Source of the DNA: Hyphomicrobium sp.
GTDB taxonomy: Bacteria > Pseudomonadota > Alphaproteobacteria > Rhizobiales > Hyphomicrobiaceae
DNA: 64,000 bases
Reading direction: 5' to 3'
Assembly (NCBI RefSeq): GCF_019744875.1
Contig: NZ_JAIETU010000015.1
Coordinates: 1-64,000 of the forward strand
Part shown: piece by piece, positions 1 through 8,784 of the stretch
Layout of the letters: every line of letters begins with the position of its first letter
Position numbering within the stretch: position 1 is the stretch's first letter
The notes under the pieces: generated by a model
Told to the model about the DNA's origin: nothing
Database searches by the model: none
Seen by the model: the letters and a program-made list of their open reading frames with translations, nothing else
Program-made: the position numbers and the translations under genes

Positions 1-190
1 CGGCGGCGGCTTCCTCGGACGCGGCTTCGGCTACGACTTCGGCAGGCGCTTCCTCTGCAGCGGGTGCTGCTTCGGCGACGGCTTCCTCGGATGCGGCGTC
101 GGCGGCGACTTCAGCAGGTGCTTCCTCTGCAGCGGGTGCTGCTTCGGCGGCGGCTTCCTCGGATGCGGCTTCGGCTACGACTTCGGCGGG
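1..190. repeat. 72-bp tandem repeat inside the Ala/Glu-rich gene
   Basis: Units start at 1, 73 and 145. The first two are full length (1-72, 73-144) and the third matches for about 45 bases before diverging. Each unit encodes 24 residues on the minus strand, so copy-number changes would keep the frame. The array may continue to the left of the window. Confidence 0.8.
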
Positions 191-787
191 AGCGTCGGCA
201 GCGGCGGGCGCCGCCTCAGACGTGGCCTCGGCCGCGACTTCCGCAGCAGGGGCCTCCTCGGAGGCTTCCGAAGCTGCTTCCACAGCCGCGGGTGCTTCCG
301 CTCCTTCGCCGTCACCAGCCGGTGCAGCTTCTTCGGCAGCCGGTTCTTCGGCGGCCGCTTCCATCACGGGAGCTTCCTCAGCGACCGCTTCGACTGCGGC
401 TTCGACAGCCGGTTCCTCAGCGGCAGCCTCGGCCGCGACTTCAACGGCGGCTTCCTCGGCGGCCGCTTCTTCCGCAGGCGCTTCCTCGGCCGCGGCCTCG
501 GCAGCAACCTCAATCTCCGCTTCGGCAGCCGGCTCTTCAGCGGCAGCTTCGGCAACAGCTTCAACTTCCGGGAACGGCTCAGTCAGGGCCGTTCCGCACG
601 CCGCGATGGCATCGGCGGATGCTTCTGGCTGCCTGGCCTCCGCCACGGGGGCGGGAGCGGGTGCGACAGCAGGTGCACCCTCGATGAACTCACTCATTTC
701 TCTTGCAAGCTGAACGATCGAGTCGGCCTTGCAGCCGAGCTCCATCGCCATCCGCAAGCAGGCAAAGCGCTGCTCTTGGAGGTTCAT
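1..787 (-). CDS. Ala/Glu-rich repeat protein, 3' end off the window
   Basis: Reading leftward from an ATG at 787-785 the frame stays open to base 1, so the C-terminus is missing. The first 38 residues look like an ordinary folded segment (MNLQEQRFACLRMAMELGCK and onward). After that the protein is almost wholly Ala, Glu, Val and Pro, in EEAPAEV/AAEAASEEA-like phrases, as expected for a disordered or extended helical acidic region. The part near the window edge is built from 24-residue repeats. Overlapping frames on the plus strand are Arg/Leu- or Ser/Ala-rich shadows without a plausible N-terminus. I do not recognise a function. The short N-terminal domain resembles small Hyphomicrobiales proteins of unknown role, but that is an impression. 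The gene is divergent from proB. Confidence 0.7.
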   Translation of the reverse strand, partial: MNLQEQRFACLRMAMELGCKADSIVQLAREMSEFIEGAPAVAPAPAPVAEARQPEASADAIAACGTALTEPFPEVEAVAEAAAEEPAAEAEIEVAAEAAAEEAPAEEAAAEEAAVEVAAEAAAEEPAVEAAVEAVAEEAPVMEAAAEEPAAEEAAPAGDGEGAEAPAAVEAASEASEEAPAAEVAAEATSEAAPAAADAPAEVVAEAASEEAAAEAAPAAEEAPAEVAADAASEEAVAEAAPAAEEAPAEVVAEAASEEAAA

Positions 788-1236
788 GAGAACTCCATTT
801 TTTGGGGTTTGCTATGGGCGTGGCGTTGCTTGGTGCGATGCAAACAACGCAGCCATCATACTGCTTCGTTTATCTTGCGGCTATACTTAGACGACTGAAA
901 AGGCACAATATTTCCAAGTAAAATTGCGACAACAAATGAACTCGGCAATTCGAGCGCGCGGCGATCGGGTTAAGGCGTTTGGGTGAATCAACTTGTGAAG
1001 GCCGGACTCATTTGGAGCCCGGTTTACGGGCTCAAAAACGCGCCGGACTAGGTAGTTTCACGGTGGCCCGCAGAGCCTCCCGCACCCGGCCCCGCGGCCG
1101 GCGCACATCAATGCGGTGCGCGACATAAACCGCGCGCCAAAGGGAGTCTCGCCTCGCGGACGACGCGCATGCTAGACAGCGCCACACATCTTCAACCCTG
1201 CCTCCGGCCCCGGCTCCTTCGATCAGCGCATTGTCC
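788..1236. other. Intergenic region between the Ala/Glu-rich gene and proB
   Basis: No credible gene is visible. It must hold the divergent promoters for the minus-strand repeat gene and proB. The stretch from about 840 to 960 is AT-richer than its surroundings, which suits a promoter, but I cannot place convincing -35/-10 boxes. obgE, which often precedes proB in related genomes, is not here. Confidence 0.5.
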
Positions 1237-2391
1237 ATGTCCCACCCCGCCGCAACCACCGACGCCTCTCACGCCCGTCCCGAGTGGACGAACGCGCGCC
1301 GGATCGTCGTGAAGATCGGCTCGGCGCTGCTGGCTGACCGCGACACGGGCACGCTCAAGTCCGAATGGCTGGCGTCGCTCGTCGCCGACGTGGCGGAGCT
1401 GGTGCGCCAGGGACGCGACGTGGTGCTGGTGTCATCCGGCTCGATCGCGCTTGGACGGCACAAGCTCGGCCTGCCGAAGGGACCGCTCGCGCTCGAGCAG
1501 TCGCAGGCGGCGGCGGCCGTTGGGCAGATCAGCCTCGCGCACGCCTACCAGGAGCTGGCCGCCCAGAGCGGGCTGACGGTGGCGCAGATCCTGCTGACGC
1601 TCGGCGACACGGAGGAGCGGCGGCGCTACCTCAACGCGCGCCACACCATCGAAACGCTGCTCGGGCTCAAGGCCATCCCGGTCGTCAACGAGAACGACAC
1701 GGTCGCCACCGCCGAGATCAAGTACGGCGACAACGACCGCCTGTCGGCGCGCGTGGCCGGCATGGTGTCGGCCGATTGCCTCGTGCTGCTGTCCGACATC
1801 GACGGGCTCTACACGGCGCCGCCGAACGACAACCCCGACGCGCGCCACATTCCGCTCGTGACCGAGATCACGGGCGAGATCGAGGCCATGGCGGGCGACG
1901 CGGGCACGGAGCTCTCCAAGGGCGGCATGAAGACCAAGGTGCAGGCCGGGCGGATCGCGCTCGGGGCCGGCACGAACATGGTGATCACGACGGGGAAGGT
2001 GCTGCATCCGCTGCGCGCCATCACGAACGGCTGCAAGGTGACGTGGTTCCTGGCCAAGCAGGACCCGGTGACGGCGCGCAAGCGCTGGATCGCCGGGCAG
2101 CTCGAAGCGCGCGGTACACTGCACATCGACGCGGGCGCGGAAAAAGCGCTCGTGGCGGGCAAGAGCCTGCTGGCGGCGGGCGTGCGACGGGTGGAAGGCA
2201 GCTTCGAGCGCGGCGATGCGGTGGTGATCCGTGCACCCGACGGGCGCGAGCTCGGGCGAGGCCTGTCGGCCTACGCGCATGGGGAAGCGATGCTCATTCT
2301 CGGCCACAAGTCTTCCGAGTTCGCCGAAATCCTGGGGTTCGAGGGTGGGCCAGAGCTGATCCACCGCAACGACATGGCGCTGCATCGCTAG
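1237..2391 (+). CDS. proB: Glutamate 5-kinase
   Basis: ATP-dependent phosphorylation of L-glutamate to gamma-glutamyl phosphate, the first step of proline synthesis, in the cytoplasm. The product is 384 residues, usual for the two-domain form. An N-terminal amino-acid-kinase fold shows the phosphate-binding [10 protein letters not shown] near residue 23 and VSSGSIALG near 65. A C-terminal PUA domain spans roughly residues 285-375. I chose the ATG at 1237; an in-frame TTG at 1231 adds two residues, and neither has a clear Shine-Dalgarno sequence. proA follows 78 bp downstream on the same strand, so the two probably form one operon. In most organisms this enzyme is feedback-inhibited by proline; that is family knowledge. 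Confidence 0.95.
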   Translation: MSHPAATTDASHARPEWTNARRIVVKIGSALLADRDTGTLKSEWLASLVADVAELVRQGRDVVLVSSGSIALGRHKLGLPKGPLALEQSQAAAAVGQISLAHAYQELAAQSGLTVAQILLTLGDTEERRRYLNARHTIETLLGLKAIPVVNENDTVATAEIKYGDNDRLSARVAGMVSADCLVLLSDIDGLYTAPPNDNPDARHIPLVTEITGEIEAMAGDAGTELSKGGMKTKVQAGRIALGAGTNMVITTGKVLHPLRAITNGCKVTWFLAKQDPVTARKRWIAGQLEARGTLHIDAGAEKALVAGKSLLAAGVRRVEGSFERGDAVVIRAPDGRELGRGLSAYAHGEAMLILGHKSSEFAEILGFEGGPELIHRNDMALHR

Positions 2392-2469
2392 CTCCTGTCG
2401 TGCGACCTGCCGGAAACCCGGCCCCAACTCCATTGACGTCAGCCCTCAGCGACCCGAAGTATACGAGCC

Positions 2470-3756
2470 ATGCAGAAAGCAACCGACATTGACGGCGGAA
2501 CAGATGCGCTGATGCGCGCCATCGGCACGAACGCGCGCAAGGCCTCGCATGTGCTGGCGCTGGCGCCGCGGGCGGCCAAGGATGCCGCCCTTCTGAATGC
2601 CGCCAAGGCGCTGCGCCGCGACCGCCAGAAGATCCTCGACGCGAACGCGAAGGATGTCGCGGCCGCACGCGCCGCGGGCCGCCCGGAGTCGTTCGTCGAC
2701 CGGCTCGTGCTCAACGACAAGCGCGTGGAAGCCATTGCCGTCGGGCTCGAAGACGTAGCGGCGCTGGCCGATCCGGTCGGGGCGGTGCTGGCCGAGTGGA
2801 CGCGTCCCAACGGTCTCAAGTTCGAGCGCGTGCGCGTGCCGATCGGCGTGATCGGCATCATCTACGAAAGCCGCCCCAACGTGACGGCGGACGCCGGCGC
2901 GCTGAGCCTCAAGTCCGGCAATGCCGCCATCCTGCGCGGCGGCTCGGAAAGCCATCACTCGAGCGTCGCTATTCACGCCTGCATCGCGGAAGGCATCGCG
3001 GCGGCCGGGCTTCCCGCGGACGCGATCCAGTATGTCGGGACGACGAGCCGCGAGGCGGTCGGGCACATGCTCGGCGGCCTCGGTGGCTGCGTTGACGTTA
3101 TCGTGCCGCGCGGCGGCAAGAGCCTCGTGCAGCGCGTGCAGGATGAAGCGCGCGTGCCGGTGTTCGCGCATCTGGAAGGCATCTGCCACACCTACGTGGA
3201 CGCCAAGGCCGATCTCGACATGGCGCGCACCGTGGTCGTCAACGCCAAGATGCGGCGTACGGGCGTGTGCGGGGCGACGGAATGCCTGCTGGTCGATCGC
3301 AACGCACCGGCCTCCACCCTGCCCACGCTGATCGAGGCGCTGATCGCCTCCGGCGCGGAGGTGCGCGGCGACGCGGCGGCGCAGGCGGCTGACGCGCGCG
3401 TCAACGCCGCGACCGAAGACGACTACGGCCACGAGTTCCTGGATGCGATCATCGCGGTCAAGACAGTGGATGGCGTCGGCGGGGCGATGGCGCACATTGC
3501 CCGCTATGGCTCGCAGCATACGGACGCGATCATCACGGAAGACGAAGCTGTGGCGCAGCGCTTCCTGACCGAGGTGGACAGCGCCATCGTGCTCTGGAAC
3601 GCCTCGACGCAATTTGCCGACGGCGGCGAGTTCGGTTTCGGCGCGGAGATCGGCATCGCGACGGGCAAGCTGCACGCGCGCGGGCCGGTGGGTGTCGAGC
3701 AGCTCACGAGCTTCAAGTACGTGGTGCGGGGCTCCGGGCAGATCCGGCCGGTTTAG
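2470..3756 (+). CDS. proA: Gamma-glutamyl phosphate reductase
   Basis: NADPH-dependent reduction of gamma-glutamyl phosphate to glutamate-5-semialdehyde, the second step of proline synthesis. The 428-residue product belongs to the aldehyde-dehydrogenase superfamily. The catalytic cysteine is Cys267 in [10 protein letters not shown], and the nucleotide-binding region includes [15 protein letters not shown] near residue 124. Length and motifs are normal. It lies directly downstream of proB, and the unstable intermediate is thought to be channelled between the two enzymes. It ends 48 bp from the convergent DUF4105 gene. Confidence 0.96.
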   Translation: MQKATDIDGGTDALMRAIGTNARKASHVLALAPRAAKDAALLNAAKALRRDRQKILDANAKDVAAARAAGRPESFVDRLVLNDKRVEAIAVGLEDVAALADPVGAVLAEWTRPNGLKFERVRVPIGVIGIIYESRPNVTADAGALSLKSGNAAILRGGSESHHSSVAIHACIAEGIAAAGLPADAIQYVGTTSREAVGHMLGGLGGCVDVIVPRGGKSLVQRVQDEARVPVFAHLEGICHTYVDAKADLDMARTVVVNAKMRRTGVCGATECLLVDRNAPASTLPTLIEALIASGAEVRGDAAAQAADARVNAATEDDYGHEFLDAIIAVKTVDGVGGAMAHIARYGSQHTDAIITEDEAVAQRFLTEVDSAIVLWNASTQFADGGEFGFGAEIGIATGKLHARGPVGVEQLTSFKYVVRGSGQIRPV

Positions 3757-3804
3757 GCACGCAGCGCAGCACCTCCAGCGGGGGCGTGAGCGTCTCCGCT
3801 TATC

Positions 3805-4818
3805 TCAGCGAGAGACGGTCGGCAAAGACGCGCGAATGCGGTCCGAGAAATCGGGCGCGCCATCGGCGGCTTTCGCGGCGTCGTTGATCAGGGATCGGCG
3901 GCGCAATTCATCGAACGGCAGCGTCGTGTCGATGCGACCCGAATGATAGAGGTAGCTGTCGATCAGGCCGTTCAGCAGATGGCGGATGTCGAACCGGCCC
4001 TCGCGCCCCGCAGCGTTCGCGTAGCGGATGATGTTGATCGTGCAGCTGTTGCTCAACAGATGATAAAACTCCGGCCGGTCAGCCAGCTCGTTGATCCGCT
4101 CCAGGTAGACCATCAGGAGCCGGCGCGCGTCTTCAGGCGTGGCGTTGAGGCGGTAGAGGTAGACCGTCTCCTGGCGATGATTGACGCGCAGGCCCACGAG
4201 GTCGTGCTCGTCGCCGACCACGTAGATCAATTCGAACTGCTTGAAGAGCGAGGCAATCGGGTTGAAGCCCTCGCCCACCTCGGGGCGGGTTTCGATGGAG
4301 ATGCTGAGTGGCGGCGCATTGTCGAAGATGAAGCTCAGAAACGTGTGCCCGACCCAGCCTTCAGCCCAGTATGAGACGTAGAAGTCGATGCCCTTGAGGT
4401 GCGAGAGCTGCACCTCGCGATCCTCATACCGCGCCGTGAAATCGTCGCGGGTGCGGAAGTCGAAGTTTCTAACTCCGCTGATGCGCACGCGATCGCCGTC
4501 GATCGTCGCTCGCGGCATCACCGCGACTTCCGGACGCCAATTGCGATCGTGCGAGGGCGCAATGGAGATCCACCACGCGACCACGCCGAGGAACAGAACG
4601 GCGAATGCGGTCGTGCGCCGGGGCCGCGACAGCCAGAGCGCCCAGATCGCGAAGGCCGCGAAAGCGACGGCGAGCGCCGTGCGCAGCCAGGGCCACGGCA
4701 GATTGGAATAGTGGATGGCCAGCGTGCCCCACGCGCTCACCAGCGCCAGAAACAGGAACCGAACTCCCGCGATCACCCTGCCAAGGGTACGGGACAGCAC
4801 TCCGGAACGGGCGCTCAC
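3805..4818 (-). CDS. DUF4105 domain membrane protein
   Basis: A 337-residue protein with three predicted membrane helices in the first 90 residues (around 15-35, 48-66 and 72-88), then a soluble domain. That domain carries a conserved His (VGHTFLSF) and a Cys (LLSNSCTINI), the pairing typical of DUF4105, a family often likened to papain-fold (NlpC/P60-like) hydrolases. The substrate is unknown. I chose the GTG at 4818 because GAGGATCAG sits immediately before it; a frame further upstream has no membrane-protein character and overlaps an unrelated gene remnant. It is convergent with proA. Confidence 0.75.
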   Translation of the reverse strand: MSARSGVLSRTLGRVIAGVRFLFLALVSAWGTLAIHYSNLPWPWLRTALAVAFAAFAIWALWLSRPRRTTAFAVLFLGVVAWWISIAPSHDRNWRPEVAVMPRATIDGDRVRISGVRNFDFRTRDDFTARYEDREVQLSHLKGIDFYVSYWAEGWVGHTFLSFIFDNAPPLSISIETRPEVGEGFNPIASLFKQFELIYVVGDEHDLVGLRVNHRQETVYLYRLNATPEDARRLLMVYLERINELADRPEFYHLLSNSCTINIIRYANAAGREGRFDIRHLLNGLIDSYLYHSGRIDTTLPFDELRRRSLINDAAKAADGAPDFSDRIRASLPTVSR

Positions 4819-4838
4819 CTGATCCTCACTGGTGGTCC

Positions 4839-4961
4839 TCACTGGCTCAATGCAGTTATATCGATGCTGCCGGTCTTCATGGCAACTTCGACGCGAATGG
4901 CAGGATCTGCGATCGGGTTGATGCCGTCCAGTGGATTGTCTTCGATAATGCTTAAATCGGC
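4839..4961 (-). pseudogene. Remnant of an amidohydrolase C-terminus
   Basis: Reading leftward, a short frame starting ADLSIIEDNPLDGINPIADP and ending in TGA at 4839 strongly resembles the last 40 residues of metal-dependent amidohydrolases (ADL-x-I-x-x-NPL-x-D-I, then IADP and an IMK-x-G-like segment). A stop lies about 50 bases beyond the 5' end and no catalytic domain is nearby, so this is a decayed fragment between the DUF4105 and SnoaL genes. The call rests on pattern similarity only. Confidence 0.4.
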
Positions 4962-5021
4962 GCATGCGCCGATTGTTCGAGGCCGCGCCTGGAACGCGCG
5001 GCCCTCGCTTGTTTAGCAGCG

Positions 5022-5423
5022 CTAGCCGATGGTGCCGAGTTGCTTGAAGAGGCTGTACACGTCGAGCACATCCCAATGCTCCGCAAGCTGGCCATTCTCC
5101 ACGCGAAAGATGTCAACCGCGGCGAACCGATACGCTTTGCCGGTGGCAGGGATACCCAGCCACGCTCCGGCGTGCGTCCCGGAATAGATTCCATAGGCCC
5201 AAACCTTGTCGTCCTCCGACACGATCTGCTGCAGTTCATAATTAAAATCCGGTGACGCCCTGAACCAGGCCTCGAAGAATTCCTGAAATCCCTCGCGGCC
5301 CTGCGGAACGAGCGGATTGTGCTGAACGTAGTCTTTCCGCATGAGGTCGCTAAGAGCCGAGAATTCCTTCTTCTCGAAAATCTTCGCGCCAAACTCTGCC
5401 AGCACTGCTTTTGGGTCCGACAT
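5022..5423 (-). CDS. SnoaL-like (NTF2 superfamily) protein
   Basis: A 133-residue protein of the SnoaL/ester-cyclase type: a small alpha+beta barrel with the sequence pattern YVQHNPLVPQGREG and a C-terminal AEHWDVLDVYSL segment. The family includes polyketide cyclases but most members have no assigned reaction, so no substrate is proposed. The ATG at 5423 is preceded by a strong GGAGGATC; the longer frame starting 24 bases upstream is less likely. It is divergently transcribed from the HxlR gene, and HxlR regulators commonly control such a neighbour. Confidence 0.8.
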   Translation of the reverse strand: MSDPKAVLAEFGAKIFEKKEFSALSDLMRKDYVQHNPLVPQGREGFQEFFEAWFRASPDFNYELQQIVSEDDKVWAYGIYSGTHAGAWLGIPATGKAYRFAAVDIFRVENGQLAEHWDVLDVYSLFKQLGTIG

Positions 5424-5563
5424 GTGATCCTCCTGGTCTCGCTGCATCGCGGTATTCGGCGGTCAACACCTCATCAGGCACGCACCTCATGAGCATCTCG
5501 CCGCCAACGGAGAGGATCTAGGCGCGCTAGTTCCCGTTGTATAGAAGGCACTATATTGATATC

Positions 5564-5584
5564 TAGGTACCCATTGGTAACCTA
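5564..5584. promoter_or_regulatory. Imperfect palindrome, candidate HxlR operator
   Basis: TAGGT-ACC-CATT-GGT-AACCTA lies between the divergent SnoaL-like and HxlR genes, 25 bases before the HxlR start. The halves match imperfectly. Position and dyad form suit autoregulation by the winged-helix HxlR protein; this is inference. Confidence 0.4.
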
Positions 5585-5608
5585 TAGCAATCTGTTGAGG
5601 GCGATTCC

Positions 5609-5968
5609 GTGAAATGGAACCCGTACGCCGCCGGATGTCCCACGCGACAGCTTCTCGACCGAATTTCGGACAAGTGGGTCGTGCTTGTGCTCTCCCTGCT
5701 CGAGGGCGGACCCAAGAGGTTCAGCGTCCTGAAACGGGAGATCGACGGCATTTCGCAAAAAATGCTTTCGCAGACCCTGCGTGCGCTGGAACAGGATGGG
5801 TTGTTGACCCGGCGCGCCTTTCCGACCGTGCCCGTGACTGTCGAGTACGAACTGACGCCGCTCGGTCGTTCTCTCAACGTCGCGATGGCGCCGGTTGTCG
5901 AGTGGGCTGTCGCAAACATGAGCCGCGTGCTCAAGGCGCGCGACACGTTCGAAAGGAAGACGAGCTAG
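5609..5968 (+). CDS. HxlR-family transcriptional regulator
   Basis: A 119-residue winged-helix protein. The N-terminal CPTRQLLDRISDKWVVLVL is the family signature, including the conserved Cys10, and the recognition segment is ISQKMLSQTLRALEQDGLLT. Members such as HxlR and YodB respond to formaldehyde, quinones or redox stress, often through that cysteine. The start is the GTG at 5609 with TTGAGGG upstream. The likely target is its own promoter and the divergent SnoaL-like gene. Confidence 0.88.
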   Translation: MKWNPYAAGCPTRQLLDRISDKWVVLVLSLLEGGPKRFSVLKREIDGISQKMLSQTLRALEQDGLLTRRAFPTVPVTVEYELTPLGRSLNVAMAPVVEWAVANMSRVLKARDTFERKTS

Positions 5969-6094
5969 ACGGCAGCGCGCCATCACGCTCTGAGCGGAAA
6001 AATATAGACGACGGCCCAAGCGGAACTGACTTGCCGGGGGAAGGCGAATTCGACACACTCCACGAGCGTTGGAAGTCGCGATGAGGCCGTGTCC

Positions 6095-6376
6095 ATGAAG
6101 ACCGCACATGTCGCCATCTGGGCCGTTCTGATGGTTGCGGCGGGACCTGCCCTATCGGCGCCGCTCGATCAGAAAAGCAAGGCGCCCGATTGGAGCCACG
6201 CCACGCAAGCGGAAAAGGATGCCTGGACCGCCGCATATAAGTTCAAGACGGCCGACATCAAGCTCGCGGAGGTGGTTGCCTGCCTCGACAGCTACTCGGA
6301 CAAGCCGGTGTTTGCGGACAACGCTCTCACGGGCCTCATGGAAATGTGCGAATCGATTGCCGCGCTGCCGCACTAG
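6095..6376 (+). CDS. Small exported protein of unknown function
   Basis: A 93-residue protein with a clear signal peptide (MKTAHVAIWAVLMVAAGPALSA, cleavage after about residue 22), so probably periplasmic. The mature part is about 70 residues, mostly helical, with two cysteines (VVACLDSY and MEMCES) that could form one disulfide. I chose the ATG at 6095, with GAGG eight bases upstream, over the GTG at 6089. No family was recognised. It follows the HxlR gene at a distance of 126 bp and is convergent with the COG4705 gene. Confidence 0.65.
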   Translation: MKTAHVAIWAVLMVAAGPALSAPLDQKSKAPDWSHATQAEKDAWTAAYKFKTADIKLAEVVACLDSYSDKPVFADNALTGLMEMCESIAALPH

Positions 6377-6403
6377 TTCGACGCCGTATCGCGCGCGTGC
6401 CGC

Positions 6404-7198
6404 TTAAGCCGGGTGTTGCCCGGGCTTCTGTGGAAACAGGAGGATCAGCGTCACAATCACCAAGGCCAACGCGGCGGTCGCAAGCGGCCGGCTGAGATCC
6501 AGTCCGCCTTTGTCGAGCGGCTTGTCGAGAAAGTCTCCCACCGTCGCGCCGAGCGGACGCGTCAGAATGAAGGCAGCCCAGAACAGCGCAACGCGCGATA
6601 GGGTCGTCCAGAAATAGAGCCCGGCCACTATCGCAAGCGCCACACCGAACACGAGCGCTCCTCCCGAATAGCCAAGCCCGGCGTCCGCAATCCAGTCGCC
6701 AAGCGCGGTGCCCAGGGTCTGGGAAAAGGTGATCGTCACCCAATAGAACAGCTCGACCCGCGGCTCGACGACGGTGTCGACCGATACGCTTCCCTCGCTC
6801 CGGTACCACGTCAACAACGACAGCAGGACGAGCGCGAGCAGCAGAATGGAGCCTCCGGGATACCCGATCCCCAGCGACCGCGTCGCAAAATCCGCGAGCG
6901 TCGTGCCGGCCGTGGTGGATGCGATGATCGTGGCCCAGTACAGCCATGGATTGAAGCTGCGGGCGCGAATTTGCATCCACACCAGCACCAGCAGGATCGC
7001 CCCGAAGATTGCGGTGCCGATCAGATAGCCGCTCACGCCTCCGGCGTCCGGCGTGGTCTCGCCGAGCCAGCTCATCGTGACGCTATCGCCGGCGGTTTCG
7101 CCGAGTGTCGTTGCCAGAATTTTGATGATCCAGAATCCCAGCGTCACCGCCGGGACCTTGCTCATGCTCGTCGCGTGACGCACGTCGTCCAATCGCAT
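6404..7198 (-). CDS. COG4705-type multi-pass membrane protein
   Basis: A 264-residue, very hydrophobic protein of the uncharacterised COG4705 family. It carries four internal repeats around a TxGxxxGD core: residues 27-42 (ILATTLGETAGD), 91-116 (ASTTAGTTLADF), 157-180 (SQTLGTALGDW) and 211-232 (TRPLGATVGDF). Buried Thr/Gly/Asp positions in each repeat suggest a pore or metal/ion path, but no substrate is known. The next gene (7210) starts upstream on the same strand, leaving an 11-base gap, so the two are probably co-transcribed. Confidence 0.75.
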   Translation of the reverse strand: MRLDDVRHATSMSKVPAVTLGFWIIKILATTLGETAGDSVTMSWLGETTPDAGGVSGYLIGTAIFGAILLVLVWMQIRARSFNPWLYWATIIASTTAGTTLADFATRSLGIGYPGGSILLLALVLLSLLTWYRSEGSVSVDTVVEPRVELFYWVTITFSQTLGTALGDWIADAGLGYSGGALVFGVALAIVAGLYFWTTLSRVALFWAAFILTRPLGATVGDFLDKPLDKGGLDLSRPLATAALALVIVTLILLFPQKPGQHPA

Positions 7199-7209
7199 CT
7201 TTCAATCCG

Positions 7210-7965
7210 CTAGTAATCGAGCCGCAGCCCCAGGTACGCGTGATAGCCGCTCGTGCCGTCCCGATCTTCGAATGTGGGACCGCCAGACCCGAGCACCGTC
7301 AGGGCCGTTTGCAGTTGATAGGTGCCTCCCACGCCGAGGCTGGTGGTGGCGCGGCCGTCGTCCGTGTCGGCGCCCTGGCGTTCGACCTCCGCTCCGAGCA
7401 CGAGCCGCTCGCCGAGCTTCCGCGTCACGGCAAGACCGCCAGTCCAGAAGTTGCGATTGCCTGCGCCGGGGTTGATCGCATACCCGCCGCCGCCGAAGAT
7501 CGACCAGGGGCCCTGGTCTTTCTGGATCCAGACGGGCAGGAGGCCGGTGACGGTCCCGGCGCCCATGCCGTTGGTTCCGGTTGGCACCGTCATGCCGGGG
7601 AAGACTGCAATCTGAAGGCCGGCCGCCTCGTTGTTGTAGAACCGGTACTTGGCCGAGAAGGCGAGATCGCCGGCGCCCGAACGCCACCCGTTGTCGTCAT
7701 GACTGAAATCGACCGGCAGCCCCACGGTGATCTGCAGATCTCGCACGGCGCCGTAGTTCAGCTCGACGCCGGTGGAGCCCTGAAAACTGTTGTGCTGACC
7801 ATCGCCTTCGATGAACGGCGCGTAGATCTCCCAATGGCCTGTTTCGGTCGGCTCCGGGTCGTCGGTCAGAAACGGTGGGCCGGCGCGAGCGCCCAGCGGG
7901 ACGCAGGCCGCAATCGCGCAGGCCAGCATCGCCGTACTAGTCCGACTCTTCTTCAGGAGCAGCAT
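7210..7965 (-). CDS. Predicted outer-membrane beta-barrel (phenol-degradation MetA-like)
   Basis: A 251-residue protein with a signal peptide ending near ARA-GPPFLTDDP and then alternating polar/hydrophobic strands with Gly-rich turns, ending in LGLRLDY, a typical barrel C-terminus. The PPFLTDDPEPTETGHWEIY opening is characteristic of the MetA/transporter-like outer-membrane family (PF13557). The ATG at 7965 is preceded by GAGGAA; a longer frame adds 14 non-signal residues. Substrate unknown. It is immediately upstream of the COG4705 gene, suggesting a linked inner- and outer-membrane function (inference). Confidence 0.75.
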   Translation of the reverse strand: MLLLKKSRTSTAMLACAIAACVPLGARAGPPFLTDDPEPTETGHWEIYAPFIEGDGQHNSFQGSTGVELNYGAVRDLQITVGLPVDFSHDDNGWRSGAGDLAFSAKYRFYNNEAAGLQIAVFPGMTVPTGTNGMGAGTVTGLLPVWIQKDQGPWSIFGGGGYAINPGAGNRNFWTGGLAVTRKLGERLVLGAEVERQGADTDDGRATTSLGVGGTYQLQTALTVLGSGGPTFEDRDGTSGYHAYLGLRLDY

Positions 7966-8210
7966 GATTTCCTCATCGCCGGAGCTGCGAGCGCTGCGGG
8001 TCAGCAACGTGATTGCAGGCTCAAAGACACCTCATGCTAGGTGCCATAGGCGGCTGACACAGAGCTGAATGGCGGACGTCGCGATTGCGATTTGCGTCGG
8101 CCCCGCGCGACCGGCGTCGGCGAGGCAGGCGTCACGGTTGCGTGGATCGGACGCCGCTCAGGATTACGAGCGGGTGTTCGCGCGGAGATGGGCAGAGACC
8201 GGCGGAACGC

Positions 8211-8624
8211 TTACGCGGCCGTCGTCAGCGAGACGAAGCCGGTGCGGGCCATGACGCCGTCGAGCGTTTTTTCCAGCACGTCGAGCTTGAAGGGCTTCAC
8301 CAGATAGCCCGTGGCGCCGGCCGCTTTAGCGGCGAGGATGTTTTCCGGTTTCGATTCCGCCGTCACGAGCACGAACGGCGTGTCGTGCGTGGCGGGCTCG
8401 GCGCGGACCTGCTTCAGGAGATCGAAGCCGCTCATGCCGTCCATGTTCCAGTCGGACAGGATCAGGTCGTAGTGCTTCTGATGGATCTTCTCGATGGCCT
8501 GCAGGCCGTTGACGGCCTCGTCGATGTGCGCATAGCCGAGCTGGACGAGAAGACGGCGAATGATCTTCAGCATCACCTGCCTGTCCTCGACAATCAGGAT
8601 TTCGAGTTCGTCACGCGCCGTCAT
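8211..8624 (-). CDS. CheY-like single-domain response regulator
   Basis: A 137-residue receiver domain with no output domain. The acidic pocket is EILIVED, the phospho-acceptor Asp lies in LILSDWNMDG, the Thr in FVLVTAES and the Lys in YLVKPF. It therefore works by protein-protein contact after phosphorylation, as CheY or DivK do. No kinase or chemotaxis gene is adjacent, so its partner is unknown. I chose the ATG at 8624 (MTARDELEI) because the 22 residues before it in the longer frame are not conserved receiver sequence. Confidence 0.88.
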   Translation of the reverse strand: MTARDELEILIVEDRQVMLKIIRRLLVQLGYAHIDEAVNGLQAIEKIHQKHYDLILSDWNMDGMSGFDLLKQVRAEPATHDTPFVLVTAESKPENILAAKAAGATGYLVKPFKLDVLEKTLDGVMARTGFVSLTTAA

Positions 8625-8784
8625 GTGGTTCGCCCCAGAGCACCGCCGCCCCCCGAGTGATGCCGGCGCCGCGCGTGTGCCCTCTACCATTCCCGAGAGC
8701 GGTTACTAATTGGTGAGGAGATGGCGTTTCGGTCCATGTTCGTGTCCGTGCTGCGTGGTTCGCGCCGCACTTTTCGGCCCGACC

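Noticed and set aside
222-713. Plus-strand Ser/Ala-rich ORF opposite the repeat gene
   Set aside because: It is the complement of a repetitive Ala/Glu coding sequence. The minus frame has a normal non-repetitive N-terminus and stays open to the window edge, so the plus frame is a shadow.
1432-2433. Long minus-strand ORF opposite proB, and similar long ORFs opposite many other genes
   Set aside because: High GC gives long open shadows; their Arg/His/Ala/Gly-rich composition and lack of family motifs contrast with the clear enzyme on the other strand.
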